Shown: piece by piece, positions 1-9,297 of the stretch
Layout of the letters: the number at the start of each line of letters is the position of its first letter
Position numbering within the stretch: the first letter of the stretch is position 1
Assembly: GCF_900111805.1 (NCBI RefSeq)
Contig: NZ_FOJN01000011.1
Location: 1 to 64,000, forward strand
Direction of reading: 5' to 3'
Length of the DNA: 64,000 bases
From: Rhodococcoides kroppenstedtii
Lineage (GTDB): Bacteria > Actinomycetota > Actinomycetes > Mycobacteriales > Mycobacteriaceae
Position numbers and translations under genes: made by a program
The notes under the pieces: model-generated
What the model saw: the letters and a program-made list of their open reading frames with translations, nothing else
The model's database searches: none
What the model was told of the DNA's origin: nothing

Positions 1-930
1 TGGCGGGCCACCCTGCTGGTCCGCGAAACCGCCTGCCTCACCGCCGAGGACCGACGGCTCGTCGACACCCGCCTCTGCGCCGACCCCGCCACCCTCACCG
101 GCCAGGGCGACAGCACCGTCGCGGCGATGGCCGCACGGCTGGCCGCCGAACTCGACGCCGCCGCCGTGGTCCGCCGCAAGGCCCGCGCCCCCAAGAATCG
201 CCGCGTCACCGTCCGCCCCGCCCCGGAGTTCATGGGCCACCTCGGCGCCCTGCTGCCGATGGACCGCGCCGTGTGCCTCTGGGCCACCCTGCGCCGGGAT
301 GCGGACACCATTGTCGCCACCGGCGACGCCGACGGCCGCACCCGCGATCAGGTCATGGCGGACCTGCTGGTCGAGCGGACCATCGGCCTCGCCCCTGTGA
401 CGAGCCCGCCCGTGGCGGTGCAGGTCGTCCTCTCCGACGAGACCCTGCTCGGCGGGAGCGACACTCCCGCCGAGGTGCCCGGGTACGGGCCGATCCCCGC
501 CGCCGCAGCGCGGGAATGGATTGCGGGCGCCGTCGACTCCGACGCGACGGTCACGCTCCGCAAGCTCTACGCCACACCGGACACCGGACAACTCACTGCG
601 GTCGAATCGGTGGCTCGCTGCTTCCCCACCGGCCTGGCCCGGCTGATCGACCTGCGGGACCGCACCTGCCGCACCCCCTGGTGCGACGCCCCCATCCGCC
701 ACCACGACCACATCCGACCGCACGAGGACGGCGGCCCCACCACCGCCGACAACGGCCTCGGGTTGTGCGCCGCGTGCAACCACGCCAAACAGGGCGACGG
801 CTGGACCACCACCAGAACCGAGAACCCCGACGGGACCGACGTGCACACCGTCGAGTTCCGCACCCCGACGGGCCATACCTATCGATCCGTTCCTCCCGCG
901 CTTCCGACGCCCTGGAAACGGGCGGGCTGA
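1..930 (+). CDS. DUF222 / HNH endonuclease domain protein (13E12 repeat family), 5' truncated
   Basis: The reading frame is open from base 1 to the stop at 928-930, so the gene starts outside the window. The first visible residues (WRATLLVRETACLTAEDRRL) already look like DUF222. The C-terminal 80 residues hold an HNH nuclease fold: CRTPWCDAP, HHDHIRPHEDGG, N and a final CAACNHAKQG, giving the Cys pairs, central His residues and the Asn expected. DUF222/HNH proteins are multi-copy in mycobacteria and rhodococci and are often near repeats. Their cellular role is unknown; DNA cleavage is inferred from the HNH motif only. An internal Met at 127 is not the start because conserved sequence continues upstream of it. 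Confidence 0.88.
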   Translation, partial: WRATLLVRETACLTAEDRRLVDTRLCADPATLTGQGDSTVAAMAARLAAELDAAAVVRRKARAPKNRRVTVRPAPEFMGHLGALLPMDRAVCLWATLRRDADTIVATGDADGRTRDQVMADLLVERTIGLAPVTSPPVAVQVVLSDETLLGGSDTPAEVPGYGPIPAAAAREWIAGAVDSDATVTLRKLYATPDTGQLTAVESVARCFPTGLARLIDLRDRTCRTPWCDAPIRHHDHIRPHEDGGPTTADNGLGLCAACNHAKQGDGWTTTRTENPDGTDVHTVEFRTPTGHTYRSVPPALPTPWKRAG

Positions 931-1025
931 ATGACGAAGGAAAACGTCCTGCCCGATTCCGCCGGATACTGCGCGCGACGGCGGGATGCCGTTCGGCGAG
1001 ACGTCGGTCACATCCACCGACGGGC

Positions 1026-1181
1026 TACACTGGGTCTCGCTGCCGCGCTCTCGTTCGCGGCGTACGTCGTGGAATCAGCACGAACTTTTCTTACGGCGAT
1101 CGATACTGCCCACCGGCAGTCTCGCCATTCTGTGCCCCGTCAGCGGGGCGCTCCGATGCCCGAAAGGCACTCGAACTCTTC
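1026..1181 (+). promoter_or_regulatory. Probable promoter and structured 5' leader of the DEAD-box helicase
   Basis: The 251 bases between the HNH stop and the helicase start hold no convincing gene. TACACT at 1026-1031 fits an actinobacterial -10 element, which would give a leader of about 145 bases. Two hairpins stand next to each other before the start codon: ACTGCC-cacc-GGCAGT at 1105-1120 and GCCCCG-tcag-CGGGGC at 1134-1149. Cold-inducible DEAD-box helicases often have long structured leaders that control stability or translation, so a regulatory role is plausible. The promoter and transcript start are inferred. Confidence 0.42.
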
Positions 1182-2555
1182 ATGACTGTCACTTTTGCCG
1201 ACCTCGGCGTGAACGACCGCCTCGTCCGCGCCCTCACGGCCGCGGGTATCACCGCGCCGTTCCCCATCCAGGCCGACACCCTGCCCGACACCCTGCGTGG
1301 TCGCGACGTCCTCGGACGCGGAAAGACCGGCAGCGGAAAGACTCTCGCGTTCTCCATCCCCATGGTCGCGCGGCTGTCCGAGACCGCGTCGCGGTCGCGC
1401 ACCCCCAACCGTCCGCGGGGCCTGATCCTCGCCCCCACCCGAGAGCTCGCCACCCAGATCGCGGCCACGCTCGAGCCGCTGGTGCTCGCGTCGAATCTTC
1501 GCGTCACCACCATCTTCGGTGGGGTGTCGCAGAACCGTCAGGTGACGGCCCTCGATCGCGGCGTGGACATCGTCGTCGCCTGCCCGGGCCGCCTCGAGGA
1601 TCTGATGAAGCAGCGCCACGTGTTCCTCGACGAGGTCGAGATCACCGTGCTCGACGAGGCGGACCACATGGCCGATCTCGGCTTCCTGCCCGGCGTGACG
1701 CGCATCCTCAAGGCCACCCCGTCGCAGGGGCAGCGTCTGCTCTTCTCCGCGACGCTCGACAACGGCGTCGACAAGCTGGTCAAGCAGTTCCTGTCCAACC
1801 CGGTCCAGCACTCGGTGGACGAGGAGAACTCCCCCGTCGCGGCGATGACGCACCACATCTTCGAGGTCGGCGGCGCCGATGCGAAGAAGGTCCTGGTCCA
1901 GCGCCTCGCGTCCGGTGAGGGCCGCCGCATCCTGTTCATGCGTACCAAGCACCAGGCACGCAAGCTCGCGCGGCAACTCACCGAGGCCGGCATTCCGTCG
2001 GTCGATCTGCACGGCAACCTCTCGCAGGCCGCCCGCGACCGGAACCTCGCCGCCTTCTCGGTCGGCGACGCCCGCGTCCTCGTCGCCACCGACGTGGCCG
2101 CCCGCGGCGTGCACGTCGACAACGTCGAGTTGGTGGTCCACGTGGATCCGCCCGCCGAGCACAAGGCGTACCTGCATCGCAGCGGTCGTACGGCCCGCGC
2201 CGGCAGCGCCGGTGACGTGGTCACCGTCGTGCTCCCGGAGCAGCGTCGTGACGTGGCGGTGCTGCTGCGCAAGGCGAAGATCGACGCCGCACCGCAGCGC
2301 GTGACCGTCGACACCCCCGCCGTGGCGGAGCTCGTCGGCCCCCTGGCCGCGTACGTGGCACCGGCCCCCAAGGAGCCGGCCCCCGCGCCCAAGGCTCGCG
2401 GTCCGCGTACCGGCGGCGGCCAGCGGTCCGGTCAGCCGCGCACGGGACAGCAGCCGCGGTCGCGCTCCTCCCGCGGCGGGCATGCCGGCAACTCCGGTCG
2501 CCGCGGCGGACGTCCGACGTCGGCGCGCAGCGAATCAGCCGGTTACCGGGGCTGA
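1182..2555 (+). CDS. DEAD-box ATP-dependent RNA helicase
   Basis: A 457-residue RNA helicase that unwinds RNA duplexes using ATP, probably in ribosome assembly, RNA turnover or cold adaptation. Visible motifs in order are the Q motif (FPIQ, 27-30), Walker A GRGKTGSGKT (45-54), DEAD in VLDEADHMADLGF (near 158), SAT in LFSATL (near 188) and HRSGRTARAG (near 331). The tail after about residue 385 is rich in Pro, Gly, Arg and Gln, as in RNA-binding extensions. The ATG at 1182 was chosen because the Q motif follows at the normal distance; the frame is open much further upstream but that part is antisense-like junk. The 3' end overlaps the convergent MFS gene by 21 bases. Confidence 0.95.
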   Translation: MTVTFADLGVNDRLVRALTAAGITAPFPIQADTLPDTLRGRDVLGRGKTGSGKTLAFSIPMVARLSETASRSRTPNRPRGLILAPTRELATQIAATLEPLVLASNLRVTTIFGGVSQNRQVTALDRGVDIVVACPGRLEDLMKQRHVFLDEVEITVLDEADHMADLGFLPGVTRILKATPSQGQRLLFSATLDNGVDKLVKQFLSNPVQHSVDEENSPVAAMTHHIFEVGGADAKKVLVQRLASGEGRRILFMRTKHQARKLARQLTEAGIPSVDLHGNLSQAARDRNLAAFSVGDARVLVATDVAARGVHVDNVELVVHVDPPAEHKAYLHRSGRTARAGSAGDVVTVVLPEQRRDVAVLLRKAKIDAAPQRVTVDTPAVAELVGPLAAYVAPAPKEPAPAPKARGPRTGGGQRSGQPRTGQQPRSRSSRGGHAGNSGRRGGRPTSARSESAGYRG

Positions 2556-3806
2556 TCGCCGCGCGATTCCGACGCTGAGCACCGCCGCCACGGCGCAGAG
2601 CCCTGCGGCGCCGAACCAGGCGGCGGTGTACTCACCGGTGGTGTCGCGGATCGCGCCCGCAGCGACGGACGCGGCGCCCGCGCCGATCTGGTGCGCGGCG
2701 AAGACCCACCCGAACACCAGGGGCCCGCGGTCGCCGAACACCTCGCGACACAACGCGATGGTGGGCGGCACCGTGGCCACCCAGTCGAGCCCGTAGACCA
2801 CGACGAAGACCACGATCGACGGGTGCAGCGCGTCCGACAGCAGGGTGGGCAGGAACAGCAGCGCCACCCCGCGGAACGCGTAGTACGCGCCGAGGAGCAG
2901 CCGCGGATCCACCCGATCGGTGAGCCATCCCGACGCAATGGTCCCCGCGATGTCGAAGATGCCGACCACCGCGAGCAACGTCGCCGCGGTGGTCTGCGGC
3001 ATGCCGTGATCGTGCGCGGACGGCACGAAGTGCACGCCGACCAACCCGTTGGTGGTGGCCCCGCAGATCGCGAACCCGACGACCAACGCCCAGAACGTCC
3101 GCACCCGTGCGGCGTCGAGCAACGCCCGTACCGCGCGTCGGGCCGGGTTGCCGACGACGGCCCGCGCGGGCGGCTCCTCCGTCGCCCCGTACGGCAGCAC
3201 CCCGACGTCCGACGGACGGTCGCGCAGGAACCGCGCGACGAGAGGAACGACGGCGAGCGCACCGCCGGCCACCACGAGCGAGGCGGTACGCCACCCCGCT
3301 CCCTCGGCGAGCCAGGCGACGACGGGCAGGAAGATCAGCTGGCCGGTCGCGCTGCCCGCGGTGAGGATGCCGGAGACCAACCCGCGCCGGGCGACGAACC
3401 ATCGGTCGGTGACCATCGCCGCGAACACCAGAGCCATGGAGCCGGTGCCCAGCCCGATGAGCAGCCCCCAGGTCAGCAGAATCTGCCACGGCGAGGTGAC
3501 CAGCACGCTCAGCGCGCTGCCCGCGGCGACGACCGTCAGGGCGATCGTCGTGACCCGGCGGATGCCGAAGCGCTCCATGAGGGCGGCCGCGAAGGGCGCC
3601 GTGAGCCCGAACAACAGCAGGTTGATACCGACCGCCGCGGACAGGACCGACCGCGACCACCCGAACTCGTCCGTGATCGGCACCATGAGCACGGACGGCG
3701 CCGCGCGGAAGCCGGCCGCACCGACCAGGGCGAGGAACGCGACGGCGGCGACGATCCACGCGGGATGGAGGCGTCGGTCGGTGCCTCGGCGGGCGACGAC
3801 GGTCAC
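2535..3806 (-). CDS. MFS transporter
   Basis: A 423-residue major facilitator protein with about 12 hydrophobic segments and a short cytoplasmic loop after the sixth helix (FLRDRPSDVGVLPYG). That loop sequence is common in the monocarboxylate/oxalate-like MFS group of actinobacteria. The start is GTG at 3806, preceded by a strong GGAAGGAG ribosome site. The gene is divergent from the ECF operon with only 54 bases between them, so the two promoters share that gap. The substrate cannot be told from sequence. The final 21 bases overlap the helicase stop on the other strand. Confidence 0.9.
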   Translation of the reverse strand: MTVVARRGTDRRLHPAWIVAAVAFLALVGAAGFRAAPSVLMVPITDEFGWSRSVLSAAVGINLLLFGLTAPFAAALMERFGIRRVTTIALTVVAAGSALSVLVTSPWQILLTWGLLIGLGTGSMALVFAAMVTDRWFVARRGLVSGILTAGSATGQLIFLPVVAWLAEGAGWRTASLVVAGGALAVVPLVARFLRDRPSDVGVLPYGATEEPPARAVVGNPARRAVRALLDAARVRTFWALVVGFAICGATTNGLVGVHFVPSAHDHGMPQTTAATLLAVVGIFDIAGTIASGWLTDRVDPRLLLGAYYAFRGVALLFLPTLLSDALHPSIVVFVVVYGLDWVATVPPTIALCREVFGDRGPLVFGWVFAAHQIGAGAASVAAGAIRDTTGEYTAAWFGAAGLCAVAAVLSVGIARRSAPVTG

Positions 3807-3860
3807 ACACCGCTCCTTCCAGCTCCGGCGATTCGGACACTCGGTGGCACACTCGACGGA

Positions 3861-5879
3861 GTGACGGTTCGGGCTGACAGGAGACTACATCCGGAAGAAA
3901 CGGCCACCGGCTCGGTCATGACGGCCCTCGCCGTCGCGTTCACCGTCATCGGCGCCGTGATTCCGGTGGCGGGTGCCCTGCAGATCGTGGCCATCGTGCC
4001 GCTCGCCGTCGTCGCCCAACGCCATCGCCTGCGTGCGCTCGCCGTCGCGGGAACCGGCGGGGCGCTGGTGGCGTTCGTCGCCGGCGGGTTCTCCTCCGCG
4101 CTCACCATGACGGTCACCGCCGTCCTCGGCGGTGTGGTGGGCAGCGCCGTGCGTCGCCGTCGAGGATTCGGCACCGTGCTGCTGTGGTCCACGGTCACCG
4201 GCACGGTGGTCGGCGGGCTCTCCGTCCTCATGCTCCTCCTGCTGTCCGGACTGCGCGACCTCTTCCTCGGCGTCCTCGAGAACAGCATCCGGGGCACGGC
4301 CGACGTTCTCGGCCGGGTGCTGTCCGCCGACCGGGTGTCGCAGATCGTCGGCGACGCGGTCGCGGTCGGCATCGGCTACTGGTGGGCCTTCGTCTTCACC
4401 TCCGCGGTCTTCTCCACCGCCGTCAGCGGCGCCGTCGCGTGGTGGGTCCTGCGCGCCACCCTGACCCGACTCGGCGAGTTGGAATCCCGCGGCGTCCTGC
4501 CCGACGCCGCCACCGCGGAGTCCACGCCCGATCCCGTGCCGCTGCGCCTGACGGGAGCGACCTACCGCTATCCCGGCCACGACGTCGACGCGCTCGGTCC
4601 GCTCGATCTCACCGTGGTGCCGGGCCGCTTCTACGCGGTGGTGGGCGCCAACGGTTCCGGCAAGTCGACCCTGGCGCGCATCCTCGTCGGGGCCGCGCCC
4701 ACCGGCGGCCGCGCCGATCGGCCGGGATCCACCGGGCTGGGCGCCGTCGGCGGGACGGCGATGATCCTGCAGCATCCCGAATCGCAGATCCTCGGCACAC
4801 GCGTGGCGGACGACGTCGTGTGGGGACTCCCGCCGGCGTCCGCGCCGTCGCGCGAGCGTGTCGACGCCCTCCTCGCCGAGGTCGGTCTGGCCGGCTACGG
4901 CGATCGCGACACCTCCGGGCTGTCGGGCGGCGAACTCCAGCGACTCGCCGTCGCCGCGGCCCTGGCCCGTGAGCCGAAACTCCTCGTGGCCGACGAGGCC
5001 ACCGCCATGATCGATCCCGCCGGCCAACGCGAGTTGGTCGCGCTCCTGGCCGAGCTGCCGCGGCGTCGACACCTCGCCGTCGTCCTGATCACCCATCGCG
5101 CCGGCGAGGCCGCATTGGCCGACGAGGTGGTGCGACTGCATCGCGGCCGCCGCGTCGTGCACGATCCGACCTGGATGTCCGGCACCGCACCCCCCTACGG
5201 CGCCGTTCCGGTTCTCGGCCCCGACGTGCTGGTCCTGCGCGGCGTCGGGCACGTCTACAACCGCGGAACCCCGTGGGAGCGCCGCGCGCTGGCGGGTGTC
5301 GACCTCACCGTGCGACGGGGCGAGGGCCTGGTCGTCGTGGGCGGCAACGGATCCGGCAAGTCGACGTTGGCGTGGATCCTGGCCGGCCTGACCACGCCCA
5401 CCGAGGGCACGTGCGAGGTGAACGGCAAGGCCACGTCGAAGGCGGTGGGGACGGTGGCGCTGTCCTTCCAGCACGCGCGATTGCAGCTGCAGCGTCGCAC
5501 GGTCGCCGAGGACATCGAGGCGGCGGGCGGCGCCGGCACCAGCGGGACCGACGTCTCGGCGGTGCTCGACACGGTGGGACTGCCGCGGGAGATCGCGGGC
5601 CGACGCGTCGACGAACTCAGCGGCGGTCAGATGCGGCGCGTCGCACTCGCCGGCCTGTTGGTGGGCAAGCCCGACGTGCTGGTTCTCGACGAGCCGCTGG
5701 CCGGACTGGATCCACCCGGCCGCCGCGAGATCACGTCGCTGCTGGCCCATCTGCGGTACCGCGGCCTGACTCTGGTGATCATCTCGCACGATCTGGAGAT
5801 GCTGGACACCGTGCGCTCCCGCACGGTGGTCCTGGACCAGGGCGTGCTGCGATCCGCGGGTCAGGAGGCGCGTCGATGA
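3861..5879 (+). CDS. ECF-type importer: membrane domain fused to two ATPase domains
   Basis: A 672-residue fusion. Residues 1 to about 210 are a hydrophobic region with 5-6 membrane segments, in the position of an ECF substrate-binding (S) component. Two ABC ATPases follow. The first has Walker A GANGSGKST near 261 and signature LSGGELQR; the second has GGNGSGKST near 493, signature LSGGQMRR and VLDEPLAGLDP. The layout matches the M. tuberculosis Rv2326c-type protein, with the T component encoded next (4-base ATGA overlap). It should import a vitamin or metal in trace amounts; the substrate is not determinable here. GTG at 3861 is taken as start; ATG at 3919 is an alternative. Confidence 0.88.
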   Translation: MTVRADRRLHPEETATGSVMTALAVAFTVIGAVIPVAGALQIVAIVPLAVVAQRHRLRALAVAGTGGALVAFVAGGFSSALTMTVTAVLGGVVGSAVRRRRGFGTVLLWSTVTGTVVGGLSVLMLLLLSGLRDLFLGVLENSIRGTADVLGRVLSADRVSQIVGDAVAVGIGYWWAFVFTSAVFSTAVSGAVAWWVLRATLTRLGELESRGVLPDAATAESTPDPVPLRLTGATYRYPGHDVDALGPLDLTVVPGRFYAVVGANGSGKSTLARILVGAAPTGGRADRPGSTGLGAVGGTAMILQHPESQILGTRVADDVVWGLPPASAPSRERVDALLAEVGLAGYGDRDTSGLSGGELQRLAVAAALAREPKLLVADEATAMIDPAGQRELVALLAELPRRRHLAVVLITHRAGEAALADEVVRLHRGRRVVHDPTWMSGTAPPYGAVPVLGPDVLVLRGVGHVYNRGTPWERRALAGVDLTVRRGEGLVVVGGNGSGKSTLAWILAGLTTPTEGTCEVNGKATSKAVGTVALSFQHARLQLQRRTVAEDIEAAGGAGTSGTDVSAVLDTVGLPREIAGRRVDELSGGQMRRVALAGLLVGKPDVLVLDEPLAGLDPPGRREITSLLAHLRYRGLTLVIISHDLEMLDTVRSRTVVLDQGVLRSAGQEARR

Positions 5880-6607
5880 AAGGCACGCTGCTGCGGGAGC
5901 TTCCGCTCTCGACTCCGATGCACCGACTCTGGGCGGGCACCAAACTGGTGGCCGTCGCCGTGATCTCGGTGTCGCTCCTGGTGTGGCCGACGTGGCCGAT
6001 GGTGGGCGCGATCGCCGGACTGCTGCTGGTCGCCGCGGTGGTGGCACGGGTTCCGTTGCGCGCGGTACCGATTCCGCCGTGGTGGCTGTGGGGACTGGTC
6101 GCGTTCGGCGCGGCGGTGAACGCCGTCGTCTCCCCCGAGGCGGTGTGGCTCTACGCCCGCGGCATCCTGTTCGCGGTGGTCCTGCTGTGGGCGACGATCA
6201 CGATGGCCTGGACGACGGCGATGGCCGACGTCGCTCCCGCGTTCGCGACCCTGCTCGCACCGCTCCGTAAACTCGGTGCGCCGGTGGACGATTGGGCCGT
6301 CTCGACGGCCCTGCTGCTGCGAGCCCTGCCGATGCTGCTCGACGACGTCCAGGTTCTGGTGGCCGCCCGACGCCTGCGTCCCCGGAAGGGAACGCGCAAC
6401 GGCAAGGCCCAGGACACGTTCCTCGTCGACATCATGGCGGCGATCGTCTCGGTGGCGATCCGGCGGTCGGCGGACATGGGCGAGGCCATCGCGGTGCGCG
6501 GCGGCACGGGATCGATCACCGCGACCCGCGCACGGCCCGGTCTTCGCGACGCCGCGGCCACGGCGATCGTGATCGCGGTCTGCGTCGCGGGAGCGGTGTC
6601 GTCCTAG
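5876..6607 (+). CDS. ECF transporter transmembrane (T) component
   Basis: A 243-residue integral membrane protein of the CbiQ/EcfT family that couples the two ATPase domains of the upstream fusion to substrate uptake. It has about five hydrophobic segments. The C-terminal cytoplasmic region carries ADMGEAIAVRGG, the second of the short Ala-Arg-Gly type coupling motifs typical of EcfT. The start ATG overlaps the upstream stop as ATGA, so the pair is translationally coupled. It ends 23 bases before a convergent gene. Confidence 0.9.
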   Translation: MKGTLLRELPLSTPMHRLWAGTKLVAVAVISVSLLVWPTWPMVGAIAGLLLVAAVVARVPLRAVPIPPWWLWGLVAFGAAVNAVVSPEAVWLYARGILFAVVLLWATITMAWTTAMADVAPAFATLLAPLRKLGAPVDDWAVSTALLLRALPMLLDDVQVLVAARRLRPRKGTRNGKAQDTFLVDIMAAIVSVAIRRSADMGEAIAVRGGTGSITATRARPGLRDAAATAIVIAVCVAGAVSS

Positions 6608-6630
6608 AGCCGGACCCTCCCGACGGCGGG

Positions 6631-7062
6631 TCAGGCGAACAGGCGCTCGAACGTGTCGAGCGACGAGTCGATGTCGCCCTTCAGCGCGCGTGCCACACCC
6701 GATCCGACGGGGCCGAACAGCGGTGCGCCGCCGAGGTCGATGCGCATGGCCAGTTCCGTACCCGCGCTCTTCTCCGCGACGGTCAGCGTGAGCGAGACCT
6801 TGACCCCGCCCTTGCCGGACCCCTTCAGCGCCAGTTCGCGAGGGGGCGCGTACTCCTGGACGGTCCACGCCACCCGGTTGCGCAGACCCTTCACCGAGAC
6901 CACGGACGAGATCTGCGTGCCCTCACCCAACTCGTCGGGAATGTCGCTGCGCCAGCCGTCGTGAATGGAGAGCCACTCCTCGTACCGGGAGAGATCGGAC
7001 GCCGCGGCCCAGGCCGCGTCGGGGGACAACGGAACGACGCGGACCACCTCGAGTTTCGCCAC
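6631..7062 (-). CDS. SRPBCC family protein, Rv0910-like (toxin-partner type)
   Basis: A 143-residue single SRPBCC (START-like) domain. It begins VAKLEVVRVVPLSPDAAW, continues SDLSRYEEWLSIHDGWRSD and ends in a helix DSSLDTFERLF. Length and pattern match M. tuberculosis Rv0910, proposed as the toxin of the Rv0909-Rv0910 pair. The expected antitoxin (MT0933 family) is present in this window but about 10 kb away at 17397, so the pair is split here. GTG at 7062 is used because the conserved N-terminal strand begins directly after it. The binding ligand is unknown; a lipid-binding or polyketide-cyclase role is possible for the fold. Confidence 0.85.
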   Translation of the reverse strand: MAKLEVVRVVPLSPDAAWAAASDLSRYEEWLSIHDGWRSDIPDELGEGTQISSVVSVKGLRNRVAWTVQEYAPPRELALKGSGKGGVKVSLTLTVAEKSAGTELAMRIDLGGAPLFGPVGSGVARALKGDIDSSLDTFERLFA

Positions 7063-7118
7063 GGCCGCAACACTAGCCGGTGGGGAACTCGCGGTGGCCC
7101 GCGTCGCGAGAACTCGAG

Positions 7119-8774
7119 CTAGTGCGCCACGACCTTCTCCACACCGACACCGGTGAACGAGCGCACCTCCATCTCGGCGGCCTTTTCCTTGCTCTCGTTG
7201 TCCTTGCTCGTCAGCGTGCCGATGGCACCGAGCAGGAACGCGAGCGGGATGGACACGATGCCGGGGTTCGACAGCGGGAACCAGGCGAAGTCGGAGCCGG
7301 GGATCATCGCGGTCTTCGAGCCGGACACGGCCGGGGAGAAGACGATGAGCACGATCGTCGAGATCAGGCCGCCGTACATGCTCCACAGCGCGCCGCGGGT
7401 GGTGAAGCGTCGCCAGAAGAGCGAGTACAGGATGGTCGGCAGGTTCGCTGCCGCCGCCACCGCGAAGGCCAGGGCCACGAGGAACGCGATGTTCTGACCG
7501 TTGGCCAGGATGCCCAGGCCGATCGCGAGGAGGCCGATCACGACGGCGGTGATGCGCGAGACCTGGACCTGCTTGCGGTCGTCCACCTCGCCCTTCTTGA
7601 TGACGCTCGCGTAGATGTCGTGCGCGAACGACGCCGAGGCGGTGATGGTGAGGCCGGCGACCACGGCGAGGATCGTCGCGAACGCGACGGCCGAGATGAT
7701 GCCGAGCAGGATCACCCCGCCGAGCTCGAAGGCGAGCAGCGGTGCGGCGGAGTTCTGACCACCCGCCGCGGCGAGGATGCGGTCCGGGCCGACGATGGCC
7801 GCGGCGCCGTAGCCGAGGACGAGCGTGAACAGGTAGAAGGCACCGATGAGGGCAATGGCCCAGACCACGCTGCGTCGTGCTTCCTTGGCCGTGGGCACGG
7901 TGTAGAAGCGCATGAGCACGTGCGGCAGACCGGCGGTGCCGAGCACCAGGGCCAGGCCGAGCGAGATGAAGTTCAGCTTGGAGGTCTCGGATCCGCCGTA
8001 CTGCGCACCGGGAGCAGCGACGTCGCGGGCGGCGACGGCCTCGCTCGCGGAGCCGGACACCATCTCCTGTGCACTGCCGATGATGGTCGAGATGTTGAAG
8101 CCGAACTTGGCCAGCACCAGGATCGTCATCAGTCCGGCGCCGGTGATGAGCAGCGCGGCCTTGATGATTTGCACCCAGGTGGTGCCCTTCATGCCGCCGA
8201 CCAGGACGTACACGATCATGAGTACGCCGACGACGGCGATGACGATGGACTGACCGGTGCGGTCGGAGATGTCGAGCAGCAGTGCGACCAGACCGCCCGC
8301 GCCGGCCATCTGGGCCAGCAGGTAGAACAGCGAGACGGTCAGCGTCGACAGTGCGGCCGCGGTGCGGACCGGGCCTTGCTTCAGACGGAAGCTGAGCACG
8401 TCGGCCATGGTGAATCGGCCGGTGTTGCGGAGCATCTCGGCGACCAGGAGCAGGGCCACGAGCCACGCGACGAGGAAGCCGATGGAGTAGAGGAAGCCGT
8501 CGTACCCGTAGACGGCGATGGCGCCGGCAATACCGAGGAAGCTCGCCGCCGAGAGGTAGTCACCGGCGATGGCGACGCCGTTCTGCGGGCCGGAGAATCC
8601 GCCGCCGGCGGTGAAGAACTCGGCGGAAGTGGAGTTCTTCTTGCTGGCCCGGATGACCACGACCATCGTGACGATCACGAAGACCGAGAAGATGGAGATG
8701 TTGACCAGGGGGCTGCCGACGGTCTCGGCGGCCGGCGCCTGCGCGAGCAGACCCACGCGATCGGAGAGTGTCAC
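7119..8774 (-). CDS. ActP-type cation/acetate symporter (SSS family)
   Basis: A 551-residue sodium:solute symporter that should import acetate, pyruvate or another short monocarboxylate. About 13 membrane segments are visible. Family signatures include FFTAGGGFSGPQNG, GDYLSAASFLGIAG, VGGMKGTTWVQIIKA and RFYTVPTAKEARRS. The GTG start at 8774 overlaps the stop of the DUF485 gene by 4 bases. This order copies E. coli yjcH-actP and C. glutamicum mctB-mctC, where the small protein is co-made with the transporter. A paralogous symporter lies just upstream (9298-11025). Confidence 0.94.
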   Translation of the reverse strand: MTLSDRVGLLAQAPAAETVGSPLVNISIFSVFVIVTMVVVIRASKKNSTSAEFFTAGGGFSGPQNGVAIAGDYLSAASFLGIAGAIAVYGYDGFLYSIGFLVAWLVALLLVAEMLRNTGRFTMADVLSFRLKQGPVRTAAALSTLTVSLFYLLAQMAGAGGLVALLLDISDRTGQSIVIAVVGVLMIVYVLVGGMKGTTWVQIIKAALLITGAGLMTILVLAKFGFNISTIIGSAQEMVSGSASEAVAARDVAAPGAQYGGSETSKLNFISLGLALVLGTAGLPHVLMRFYTVPTAKEARRSVVWAIALIGAFYLFTLVLGYGAAAIVGPDRILAAAGGQNSAAPLLAFELGGVILLGIISAVAFATILAVVAGLTITASASFAHDIYASVIKKGEVDDRKQVQVSRITAVVIGLLAIGLGILANGQNIAFLVALAFAVAAAANLPTILYSLFWRRFTTRGALWSMYGGLISTIVLIVFSPAVSGSKTAMIPGSDFAWFPLSNPGIVSIPLAFLLGAIGTLTSKDNESKEKAAEMEVRSFTGVGVEKVVAH

Positions 8775-9133
8775 TGGGGGGTTCCTTCGAGTTCGGCGCG
8801 GATGGCGGCCGCCTTGGGATCGATCTCACGGTTGGCGAACCGGACGTAGATGCCGGTGATCACGAACGTCGTGACGAACTGAGCGAGGCCCAGCAGGAGC
8901 CCGACGTTGATGTTGCCGAACACCTTGGTCGCCATGAAGTCGTGCGCGTAGGCGCCGAGGAGAACGTAGGCGAGGTACCAGACGAGGAAGAACGCGGCCA
9001 TCGGAAAGACGAAGCCGCGCAGACGGTTCCGCAACTGCTGGAACTCCGGGGAGTTCTGCATGTCGACGAAATCCTGCGGGGTGGGGGTGCGGCGCTCGGG
9101 CGTCGCTCCGGGTCGAGCATCGGCGGCTGTCAC
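8771..9133 (-). CDS. DUF485 membrane protein, partner of the ActP-type symporter
   Basis: A 120-residue DUF485 protein with two hydrophobic helices (FVFPMAAFFLVWYLAYVLLG and GLLLGLAQFVTTFVITGIYV) and an N-terminal region ending FVDMQNSPEFQQLRNRLR, typical of the family. It is the YjcH/MctB equivalent and probably assists the downstream symporter in the membrane. The GTG start at 9133 follows a GGAG ribosome site six bases away. The upstream 124 bases to the hairpin at 9258 presumably hold the promoter; no clear -35/-10 pair was seen. Confidence 0.9.
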   Translation of the reverse strand: MTAADARPGATPERRTPTPQDFVDMQNSPEFQQLRNRLRGFVFPMAAFFLVWYLAYVLLGAYAHDFMATKVFGNINVGLLLGLAQFVTTFVITGIYVRFANREIDPKAAAIRAELEGTPQ

Positions 9134-9257
9134 AGGGACTCCTACGGGTGAGGAAAGCTACTGCGCAGAACCTAGTGAGACCGCGGTCACACGAACAAGA
9201 CCGTGGCCCGTGTCTCACGCCGAAGGGCAGCGCGGTGCGCCGAGCGGTCGGCGAGCC

Positions 9258-9275
9258 ACGGTGAACGGTCACCGT
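9258..9275 (-). terminator. Terminator-like hairpin after the second symporter
   Basis: ACGGTGA-acgg-TCACCGT forms a perfect 7-base-pair stem with a 4-base loop, 23 bases past the stop of the 9298 symporter gene. There is no U tract, which is common for actinobacterial terminators. It would separate the two-component/symporter operon from the DUF485/symporter pair. A protein-binding dyad is an alternative reading. Confidence 0.45.
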
Positions 9276-9297
9276 CACCGTCTCCGTCCCGTCTCCG

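Noticed and set aside
273-1181. Upstream extension of the DEAD-box helicase frame (about 300 extra residues)
   Set aside because: The extension runs out of frame through the HNH gene, is Arg/Pro-rich and lacks any domain; the Q motif sets the start at 1182.
3885-6047. 720-codon minus-strand frame opposite the ECF genes
   Set aside because: It is an antisense frame of high-GC coding DNA, with Arg/Gly/His-rich sequence and no family; the plus strand has clear ABC motifs.
9171-9190. CRP/GlxR-type site around GTGAGACCGCGGTCAC
   Set aside because: The half-sites are eight bases apart instead of six, so the match to the consensus is poor.
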